DNA from: an uncultured Collinsella sp. | Lineage (GTDB): Bacteria > Actinomycetota > Coriobacteriia > Coriobacteriales > Coriobacteriaceae | NCBI GenBank assembly: GCA_900551195.1 | Contig: URVD01000036.1 | Location: 1 to 11,129, forward strand | DNA: 11,129 bases | Reading direction: 5' to 3' | Shown here: positions 7,093-11,129 of the stretch, one piece after another | How the letters are laid out: the number at the start of each line of letters is the position of its first letter | Position numbering within the stretch: position 1 is the first letter of the stretch | The notes under the pieces: generated by a model | The model's input: only the letters and a program-made list of their open reading frames with translations | What the model was told of the DNA's origin: nothing | The model's database searches: none | Program-made: the position numbers and the translations under genes

Positions 7093-7150
7093 AAAAATAC
7101 CCGTGTCGCTCATCACGCCTGAAAGCGGCAGACGATAGCGCACCCGGGTA
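7093..7150 (-). terminator. Attenuator terminator in the leuA leader
   Basis: On the - strand TACCCG (7150-7145) pairs with CGGGTA (7103-7098). Inside it CGCT (7140-7137) pairs with AGCG (7110-7107), ATC with GAT, and TGCC with GGCG. Five T follow (7097-7093). It lies between the leader peptide stop (7180) and the leuA ribosome-binding site (7039-7034), the position expected of a transcription attenuator. Confidence 0.8.
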
Positions 7151-7209
7151 CAACAAATCGTTATAGCGAGATTACAACCCTAGCGCGCTATCCAATCTAG
7201 TAGCGCTAT
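7131..7209 (-). promoter_or_regulatory. Competing pairing segments of the leu attenuator
   Basis: Four segments on the - strand can pair with each other: ATAGCGCTA (7209-7201), GATAGCGCGCTA (7192-7181), CTCGCTATAACG (7170-7159) and GTGCGCTATCG (7143-7133). GATAGCGC (7192-7185) is the exact complement of GCGCTATC (7141-7134), which belongs to the 5' side of the terminator. A ribosome stalled on the Leu codons would cover the first segment and leave the second free to break the terminator. A ribosome reaching the stop codon would cover the second and allow termination. The pairings are seen; the mechanism follows from known amino-acid attenuators. Confidence 0.7.
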
Positions 7210-7239
7210 GCCTAGGAGCTGTTGCGTGTTCTTAAACAT
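7180..7239 (-). CDS. leuL: leu operon leader peptide
   Basis: A 19-codon reading frame, MFKNTQQLLGIALLDWIAR, starts at the ATG 7239-7237 after a GAAGGGAG ribosome-binding sequence and ends with TAG at 7180-7182. Leu codons are 8 (CTC), 9, 13 and 14 (all CTA, expected to be uncommon in a GC-rich genome), and two Ile codons are ATA. Clustered Leu codons just before a terminator and leuA are the hallmark of attenuation leader peptides, in which scarce charged tRNA-Leu stalls the ribosome and lets transcription continue. Its sequence is unlike the E. coli leader, as is normal for leaders. Start, ribosome-binding site and codon cluster look intact although the genes it controlled are broken. Confidence 0.82.
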   Translation of the reverse strand: MFKNTQQLLGIALLDWIAR

Positions 7240-7264
7240 GTTGGGCTCCCTTCGGCCTCGGGTA

Positions 7265-7293
7265 GTACTACATCGCGCTAAAGTACAACACAA
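7265..7293 (-). promoter_or_regulatory. Candidate promoter of the leu leader
   Basis: On the - strand TTGTGT (7293-7288) and TAGTAC (7270-7265) are 17 bases apart and end about 25 bases before the leader peptide ATG. The -35 match is fair and the -10 match is weak (three of six), so this is only a candidate based on position. Confidence 0.3.
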
Positions 7294-7295
7294 GT

Positions 7296-7335
7296 AAAAC
7301 CACCACAAGGGTGCCTGTCCCCTTCGTGGTGGTTT
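7296..7335 (-). repeat. Dispersed palindromic repeat, copy 4, loop inverted
   Basis: The + strand reads AAAACCACCACAAGG (7296-7310), then GTGCCTGTCC, then CCTTCGTGGTGGTTT (7321-7335). The loop is the reverse complement of that in copies 1-3, so the palindrome lies on the - strand. The + strand bases after it (CGTTGACTC) still resemble the GCTGACTC tail of copies 2 and 3. It sits between the rplA terminator and the leu leader promoter region. Confidence 0.85.
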
Positions 7336-7344
7336 CGTTGACTC

Positions 7345-7390
7345 AAAAGCAAGAGACCCGGTCCTGCACGAGGCAGAACCGGGTCTCTTT
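7345..7390 (-). terminator. Terminator of the secE-nusG-rplK-rplA transcript
   Basis: AAGAGACCCGGT (7351-7362 on the + strand) is the exact complement of ACCGGGTCTCTT (7378-7389), giving a 12-bp stem. Its 15-base loop can form a further small CTGC/GCAG stem. On the - strand it is followed by GCTTTT. It lies about 35 bases past the rplA stop codon. Confidence 0.85.
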
Positions 7391-7425
7391 AGCAATGCTT
7401 GCTTTGCTCAGGCAGTAACTGTTAG

Positions 7426-8133
7426 TTACTCAGCCAGGAAGTCGCGCTGGATAGCGGGATCGACCTTGACGCCAGGGCCCATGGTGGAAGACACGGAGAT
7501 GGACTTGACGTACTTGCCCTTAGCAGAAGAGGGCTTGACGCGCAGAATCTCGGTGTACAGGGCAGCGTAGTTCTCGACGAGCTGCTGCTCGGTGAAGGAC
7601 TTCTTGCCCAGGGGCACGTGGCAGATGCCGTAGCGGTCGGCGCGGTACTCAACGCGGCCAGCCTTGAGCTCGGAGACCATCTTGGCGACGTCCATGGTCA
7701 CGGTGCCGAGCTTGGGGTTCGGCATGAGGCCACGGGGACCAAGGATCTTACCGATGCGGCCAACCTTGGCCATCATGTTCGGCGTAGCGATAGCGGCGTC
7801 GAAGTTGATCTCGCCCTTCTGAATCTGGGCGACAAGCTCGTCGGAACCGATGATGTCGGCGCCGGCAGCCTCAGCCTCGCGGGCCTTCTCGCCCTCGGCG
7901 AAGACGGCAACACGAACGGTCTTGCCGGTGCCGTGGGGCAGGGAGATGGAACCACGGATGTTCTGGTCAGCCTTACGAGTATCGATGCCCAGACGGAAGT
8001 GGGCCTCGACGGTCTCGTCGAACTTGGCGGTGTCGAGCTCCTTAATGAGCTTGGCAGCCTGAAGGGGGGTGTAGAGCGTGGCGCGATCGATCTTCTCGGC
8101 AGCGGCGTTATAGCTCTTACCATGCTTAGCCAT
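7426..8133 (-). CDS. rplA: 50S ribosomal protein L1
   Basis: This 235-residue protein is ribosomal protein L1, which binds 23S rRNA at the mobile L1 stalk near the E site and helps tRNA release. The L1 signature region is clear ([23 protein letters not shown], then [12 protein letters not shown]), with the N-terminal [11 protein letters not shown] and the two-domain length normal for the family. The ATG at 8133 was chosen because AGGAGG (8147-8142) is eight bases before it; the ATG two codons upstream at 8139 is only two bases from that site. In E. coli L1 also represses its own operon by binding mRNA; no such site is recognised here, though the 117-base gap to rplK can fold. It is the last gene before a strong terminator. 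Confidence 0.97.
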   Translation of the reverse strand: MAKHGKSYNAAAEKIDRATLYTPLQAAKLIKELDTAKFDETVEAHFRLGIDTRKADQNIRGSISLPHGTGKTVRVAVFAEGEKAREAEAAGADIIGSDELVAQIQKGEINFDAAIATPNMMAKVGRIGKILGPRGLMPNPKLGTVTMDVAKMVSELKAGRVEYRADRYGICHVPLGKKSFTEQQLVENYAALYTEILRVKPSSAKGKYVKSISVSSTMGPGVKVDPAIQRDFLAE

Positions 8134-8250
8134 GTGCATTACCTCCTGTGGTTAAACGGGCGTGAGCCCTCCCACATCGTATCGTGTGCCCTATTGCACA
8201 CATTTAACGGGCGCCCAGGTCGGAGCACCCGTCGTTACCATAAGAAATCG
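8134..8250 (-). other. rplK-rplA intergenic leader with small hairpins
   Basis: This gap holds the rplA ribosome-binding site (8147-8142). It also has a 6-bp hairpin GTGTGC/GCACAC (8184-8189 with 8196-8201), a GGGC/GCCC hairpin (8158-8169), and a near-direct repeat TTAAACGGGCG (8152-8162) and TTTAACGGGCG (8203-8213). No T-tract follows, so it is not a terminator. A regulatory or processing role is possible but unproven. Confidence 0.35.
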
Positions 8251-8679
8251 CTACTCAGCGATGGTGACGCCCATGGAACGGGCGGTACCGGCGATGATCT
8301 TCTTGGCGGCGTCAATGTCGTTGGCATTGAGGTCCGGCATCTTGATCTCGGCGATCTTGGTGAGCTGCTCCTGGGAGAGCTGACCAACCTTGTCGGCCTG
8401 GGGCTTAGCGGAACCAGACTTGAGGTTCAGCTCCTTCTTGATGAGGTGAGCCGCCGGCGGGGTCTTGGTGATGAAGGAGAAGGACTTGTCCTCGTAGACA
8501 GAGATCTCAACGGGGATGATGTCGCCCTTCTTGTCCTGCGTCTCGGCGTTAAAGGCCTGGCAGAACTGCATGATGTTCACGCCAGCAGCGCCCAGGGCGG
8601 GGCCGACGGGAGGAGCGGGGTTAGCTGCACCAGCAGGAATCTGGAGCTTAATGACGTTGGCAACCTTCTTCTCAGCCAT
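8251..8679 (-). CDS. rplK: 50S ribosomal protein L11
   Basis: This 142-residue protein is ribosomal protein L11, part of the GTPase-associated centre where it binds 23S rRNA and contacts elongation factors; it is also needed for the stringent response through RelA. The sequence shows [22 protein letters not shown] (the conserved proline-rich N-terminal signature), [10 protein letters not shown], the linker region around [11 protein letters not shown], and the C-terminal RNA-binding domain ending [12 protein letters not shown]. Length is normal. The ATG at 8679 was chosen over one at 8685 because AAAGGA (8691-8686) is six bases before the former and directly abuts the latter. It lies downstream of nusG and upstream of rplA, the conserved order. 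Confidence 0.97.
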   Translation of the reverse strand: MAEKKVANVIKLQIPAGAANPAPPVGPALGAAGVNIMQFCQAFNAETQDKKGDIIPVEISVYEDKSFSFITKTPPAAHLIKKELNLKSGSAKPQADKVGQLSQEQLTKIAEIKMPDLNANDIDAAKKIIAGTARSMGVTIAE

Positions 8680-8691
8680 GGTCATTCCTTT

Positions 8692-8799
8692 CGAATCACG
8701 AGTGTGAAGTACTTGCTATATCGTAAGCACGCACGTGTTAGAAGCACTCCTGAGATGAGCAGTCACAGAAGAAGCACGCTCGCGCGAACGGACGAAAAC
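8692..8799 (-). other. nusG-rplK intergenic leader with GTGCTT repeats
   Basis: No gene is seen. The hexamer GTGCTT occurs three times on the - strand (8777-8772, 8747-8742, 8730-8725). No clear terminator or promoter was found. This could be the leader through which the L11-L1 genes are controlled, but no known protein-binding motif was recognised. Confidence 0.25.
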
Positions 8800-9336
8800 T
8801 TAAGCGATGACAGCGACCTGGTTAAAGTCGAGCTCAACCGGCGTCTCGCGGCCAAAGATCATCAGCGTGACCTTGAGCTTGCCTGCCTCGGTGTTAACCT
8901 CGGAGACCTTGCCATCAAAGTCGGTAAGCGGACCATCGGTGACGCGGACGGACGTGCCGACCTGAATATCAACCGAGGTGCGCTTGGGCGAATCGCCCTT
9001 ACCGGGACGACGAGTCATCTTATTGTACTCGTCGCGGGAAAGCGGAGCGGGCTTGCCATTGCCGCCCAGGAAACCGGTGACACCGGGCGTGTTGCGAACA
9101 CACGTCCACGCATCGTCATCCATCTCCATGCGAACCAGGACATAACCCGGGAAGATCTTGGAATCCTTGGTCTCGCGCTTGCCACCCTCTTTGATCTCGG
9201 TGACGCGCTCCATAGGAATCTCGATATCAAAGATACGGTCCTGCATGCCCATGGTCTCGATGCGATGCTCGAGATCGGACTTAACACGGTTCTCGTATCC
9301 AGAGTAAGTGTGAACGACGTACCAACGCTTAGACAT
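8800..9336 (-). CDS. nusG: Transcription termination/antitermination factor NusG
   Basis: This 178-residue protein is NusG, which binds RNA polymerase, affects elongation and pausing, and links to Rho or the ribosome. The NGN domain is at about residues 1-115, beginning with SKRWYVVHTYSGYENRVKSDL and including IFPGYVLVRMEMDDDAW and VRNTPGVTGFLG. A KOW motif lies at about 128-160 (GTSVRVTDGPLTDFDGKVSEVN). Length is normal. A short linker rich in Arg, Lys and Gly (RRPGKGDSPKR) joins the two domains. The ATG lies three bases after the secE stop and has a GAGGGG ribosome-binding sequence within the secE end, so the two are translated from one message. Confidence 0.97.
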   Translation of the reverse strand: MSKRWYVVHTYSGYENRVKSDLEHRIETMGMQDRIFDIEIPMERVTEIKEGGKRETKDSKIFPGYVLVRMEMDDDAWTCVRNTPGVTGFLGGNGKPAPLSRDEYNKMTRRPGKGDSPKRTSVDIQVGTSVRVTDGPLTDFDGKVSEVNTEAGKLKVTLMIFGRETPVELDFNQVAVIA

Positions 9337-9339
9337 GGT

Positions 9340-9678
9340 TTAGCCCCTCAATCCAGAGAACAGAGCAAGAGCCTCGCCAAAGCCAGCATCGAGCAGAGCG
9401 ATGACGACGCCGACGACGATCAGAGAAGCGCAAACGACGACCGAGTAGTTCACGAGCTCCTTCTTATCGGGCCACGTGACACGCTTCATCTCGGACTTCA
9501 CCGAAGCGAAATACTTCTTGGTGCGGGCGAAGAAACCAGGCTTCTCGTTCTTCTTGGACTTCGCGGCCTTCTCGTTCTTCTTGGCAACGGCCTTCTTGGC
9601 CTCAACCTTGGAGTTGGCGGCAGCGTTGTTGGCAGGTGCCGGCTGCTGAGCCTTCTTCTTGTTCTTCTTGTTGGCCAT
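9340..9678 (-). CDS. secE: Preprotein translocase subunit SecE
   Basis: This 112-residue protein is SecE, the small essential subunit that clamps SecY in the SecYEG export channel. The conserved part is the C-terminal half: an amphipathic segment FFARTKKYFASVKSEMKRVTWP (residues 49-70) with the family's VTWP motif, then one transmembrane helix at about 78-98. The N-terminal 46 residues are a Lys/Ala/Asn-rich, probably disordered extension (MANKKNKKKAQQPAPANNAA at the start), common in high-GC Gram-positives. The ATG follows GGAGGT at proper spacing. The gene is between tRNA-Trp and nusG, its usual setting. Confidence 0.96.
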   Translation of the reverse strand: MANKKNKKKAQQPAPANNAAANSKVEAKKAVAKKNEKAAKSKKNEKPGFFARTKKYFASVKSEMKRVTWPDKKELVNYSVVVCASLIVVGVVIALLDAGFGEALALFSGLRG

Positions 9679-9701
9679 TTGGGTTACCTCCGCGCAATGC
9701 G

Positions 9702-9731
9702 CTTATACATGAGTAAACCGTAAGCCCCCAA
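9702..9731 (-). promoter_or_regulatory. Candidate promoter of secE-nusG
   Basis: TATAAG (9707-9702 on the - strand) is a good -10 hexamer. Eighteen bases before it is TTGGGG (9731-9726), a partial -35 that lies within the hairpin at 9718-9745. It would start transcription just before secE. The -10 is plausible and the -35 is weak. Confidence 0.3.
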
Positions 9732-9745
9732 TTGGGAGCTTACGG
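9718..9745 (-). terminator. 12-bp hairpin between tRNA-Trp and secE
   Basis: On the - strand CCGTAAGCTCCC and GGGGGCTTACGG form a 12-bp stem (one T-G pair) with an AATT loop. It is followed by TTTACTC, so the T-tract is only three bases. It could be a weak terminator after the tRNA, letting part of the transcripts run into secE, or a processing structure. Confidence 0.55.
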
Positions 9746-9754
9746 AATAATGAC

Positions 9755-9830
9755 TGGCACGCCAGGAAGGACTCGAACCCTCAACACTCGGTTTTGGAGA
9801 CCGATGCTCTACCAATTGAACTACTGGCGT
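9755..9830 (-). tRNA. trnW: tRNA-Trp (anticodon CCA)
   Basis: A full cloverleaf is read on the - strand: acceptor ACGCCAG/CTGGCGT, D stem GTTC/GAGC, anticodon stem TCGGT/ACCGA with loop CTCCAAA (anticodon CCA at 9797-9795), five-base variable loop, and T stem GAGGG/CCTTC with loop TTCGAGT. The discriminator base is G and the 3' CCA is encoded (9757-9755). A tRNA-Trp between rpmG and secE is a widely conserved arrangement. Confidence 0.97.
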
Positions 9831-9843
9831 ATGTGACTAGAGA

Positions 9844-9993
9844 CTAGCGAGTCTCTTTGTGCAGCGTGTGGTGACGGCACCAGGGGCAATACTTCTTGAT
9901 CTCCATACGATCAGGCATGGTCGACTTGTTCTTGGTGGTCGTATAGTTGCGGCGCTTGCACTCAGTGCACGCAAGAGTAACTAGAGTACGCAT
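9844..9993 (-). CDS. rpmG: 50S ribosomal protein L33, zinc-binding form
   Basis: This 49-residue protein is L33, a small part of the large ribosomal subunit. It starts [12 protein letters not shown] and contains [11 protein letters not shown], then [17 protein letters not shown]. The pairs C9-x-x-C12 and C36-x-x-C39 form the zinc ribbon of the C+ form; some bacteria also carry a cysteine-free copy used under zinc shortage. The ATG is at 9993-9991 with AAAGG or CAGGA upstream, and TAG is at 9844-9846. It is the first gene after a consensus promoter and is followed 13 bases later by tRNA-Trp. Confidence 0.95.
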   Translation of the reverse strand: MRTLVTLACTECKRRNYTTTKNKSTMPDRMEIKKYCPWCRHHTLHKETR

Positions 9994-10038
9994 GTATCCT
10001 GAACCTTTCATTTCCGCCCCGTACGGGCACGAGTTGTT

Positions 10039-10068
10039 ACTTTATCAGCTCCACGTAAGTGCTGTCAA
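10039..10068 (-). promoter_or_regulatory. Strong promoter for rpmG and the downstream cluster
   Basis: On the - strand a perfect TTGACA (10068-10063) is followed after 18 bases by TAAAGT (10044-10039). A TG in front of the -10 (TGATAAAGT) makes it an extended -10. The expected start site leaves a leader of roughly 35-40 bases before rpmG. It is the best promoter match in the window. Confidence 0.75.
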
Positions 10069-10210
10069 TGAAAACCTCGAATCAATTGGTTCTCGCTGGA
10101 TCCATTCATATTTGGAACACATCAATGAAGCCATCGAGATCTAATCGACGGTGCATCCAGGACCATTATCGATCCTCTCGACACCAGCAACGGCTCAATA
10201 TCCATTGCAG
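10069..10210. other. tuf-rpmG spacer with no recognised feature
   Basis: About 140 bases between the tuf terminator and the rpmG promoter show no convincing gene, repeat or RNA. Short open frames exist on the + strand but lack ribosome-binding sites and family resemblance. Confidence 0.5.
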
Positions 10211-10245
10211 AAAAGAACCCGGCACCCATATAAGTGCCGGGTTCT
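10211..10245 (-). terminator. Terminator of tuf
   Basis: AGAACCCGGCAC (10214-10225) is the exact complement of GTGCCGGGTTCT (10234-10245), a 12-bp stem with an eight-base loop. On the - strand the stem runs into TTTTC. It lies about 30 bases after the tuf stop codon. Confidence 0.92.
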
Positions 10246-10272
10246 CTAAGTCAGCTATATCAAAGAGCTAAT

Positions 10273-11129
10273 TTACTCAATGATCGTGGAGACGATGCCC
10301 GAACCGACGGTGTGGCCACCCTCGCGGATAGCGAAGCGCAGGCCCTCCTCCATGGCGATCGGGTGAATGAGGTCGCCCTCGATGGTGATGTGGTCACCAG
10401 GCATAGCCATCTCGGTGCCCTCGGGGAGCTTGACCGTACCGGTAACGTCGGTGGTACGGAAGTAGAACTGAGGACGATAACCATCGAAGAACGGGGTGTG
10501 ACGGCCGCCCTCCTCCTTGGTCAGAACGTAGATCTCGCCGGTGAACTTGGTGTGCGGGGTAACCGAACCGGGCTTGCAGAGAACCTGGCCGCGCTCGATG
10601 TCCTCGCGCTTGATGCCGCGGAGCAGCAGACCGACGTTGTCGCCAGCCTCGCAGAAGTCCATGGACTTACGGAACATCTCGATACCGGTAACGACGGTGT
10701 TCTGGGTATCCTTGATGCCGACGATCTCGACGGGCTCGTTGAGCTTGAGCTCACCGCGCTCGACACGGCCGGTAGCAACGGTACCACGGCCGGAGATGGT
10801 CATAACGTCCTCAACGGCCATCAGGAACGGGAGGTCGTTGTTACGAGCAGGCGTCGGGATGTACTCGTCGACAGCCTTCATGAGCTCGCGAATGGCGTCC
10901 ATCCACTTGGCGTCGCCCTCGAGAGCGCCCAGAGCGGAACCACGGATGACGGGGATGTCGTCGCCGGGGAAATCGTACTCGGAGAGGAGCTCACGGGTCT
11001 CCATCTCGACGAGGTCGATGAGCTCGTCATCGTCGACCATGTCGCACTTGTTCAGGAAGACGACGATGTAGGGAACGCCGACCTGACGGGCGAGCAGGAT
11101 GTGCTCACGGGTCTGGGGCATGGGACCGT
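10273..11129 (-). CDS. tuf: Elongation factor Tu, C-terminal part (gene runs off the window)
   Basis: Elongation factor Tu is the GTPase that brings aminoacyl-tRNA to the ribosome. The window holds about 285 of its roughly 400 residues. The reading frame continues to the last base with [15 protein letters not shown], the end of the G domain; the P-loop lies outside. NKCDMVDD (G4) and the [10 protein letters not shown] segment (G5) are seen, followed by domain 2 ([26 protein letters not shown]) and domain 3 ([37 protein letters not shown], ending SGIVSTIIE). No fault is seen. The Met at 11121 is internal, not a start. The gene ends at a strong terminator, separating it from the rpmG cluster. 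Confidence 0.98.
   Translation of the reverse strand, partial: GPMPQTREHILLARQVGVPYIVVFLNKCDMVDDDELIDLVEMETRELLSEYDFPGDDIPVIRGSALGALEGDAKWMDAIRELMKAVDEYIPTPARNNDLPFLMAVEDVMTISGRGTVATGRVERGELKLNEPVEIVGIKDTQNTVVTGIEMFRKSMDFCEAGDNVGLLLRGIKREDIERGQVLCKPGSVTPHTKFTGEIYVLTKEEGGRHTPFFDGYRPQFYFRTTDVTGTVKLPEGTEMAMPGDHITIEGDLIHPIAMEEGLRFAIREGGHTVGSGIVSTIIE

Noticed and set aside
6642..7166. 174-residue open frame on the + strand opposite leuA
   Set aside because: It is antisense to clear LeuA sequence and to the attenuator. It stays open partly because the region is GC-rich.
7093..7239. T-box riboswitch upstream of leuA
   Set aside because: No conserved T-box sequence (AGGGTGG-type) was seen, while a leader peptide with clustered Leu codons explains the region.
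8134..8139. Upstream ATG of rplA at 8139 (and likewise of rplK at 8685)
   Set aside because: Both are too close to their ribosome-binding sites (two and zero bases); the second ATG in each case is properly spaced.
7618..9723. 701-residue open frame on the + strand across rplA, rplK, nusG and secE
   Set aside because: It is antisense to four well-recognised genes, has a biased Leu/Gly/Asp composition and no family resemblance; it reflects codon use of the true genes.

Overview
The window looks like chromosomal DNA of a high-GC member of the Coriobacteriia, most likely Collinsella or a close relative. This is inferred from the protein sequences, from the run tuf - rpmG - tRNA-Trp - secE - nusG - rplK - rplA, and from the mix of a DUF4179-type sigma/anti-sigma pair with a BMP/metallophosphoesterase pair. 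No database search was possible.

Left part, + strand (1-5470). A terminator from the preceding gene is followed by an MscS-type mechanosensitive channel. Next is a tightly coupled pair (ATGA overlap): a 638-residue protein joining a ParB-like N-terminal domain to a BMP/PnrA-like ligand-binding domain without a signal peptide, and a calcineurin-like metallophosphoesterase. After another terminator comes an ECF-type sigma factor whose 3' end overlaps the gene of a single-span membrane protein, its probable anti-sigma factor.

Middle part (5471-7430). This is the unusual region. Between the converging anti-sigma and leu genes lie a dispersed palindromic repeat and an array of four 15-base arms in alternating orientation, exactly 40 bases apart. 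On the - strand is the wreck of a leucine operon. A complete attenuator (19-residue leader peptide with four Leu codons, competing segments and a terminator) still precedes leuA. The leuA remnant has lost its start codon (ATA at perfect spacing from AGGAGG), its catalytic Arg, and its frame (in-frame TGA). It is then joined by a deletion, out of frame, to the C-terminal half of leuB. Enzymatic leucine synthesis from this locus is therefore lost while its control region remains readable.

Right part, - strand (7345-11129). The conserved transcription/translation cluster reads, in transcription order: tuf (5' part outside the window), terminator, a consensus promoter, rpmG, tRNA-Trp, a hairpin, secE, nusG, rplK, rplA, terminator. 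These supply elongation factor Tu, ribosomal proteins L33, L11 and L1, the SecYEG subunit SecE, and NusG.

Across the window, four copies of a roughly 40-base palindrome with AACCACCAC/GTGGTGGTT arms and a GGGACAGGCACC-like loop sit between genes. One copy has the loop inverted relative to its flank.
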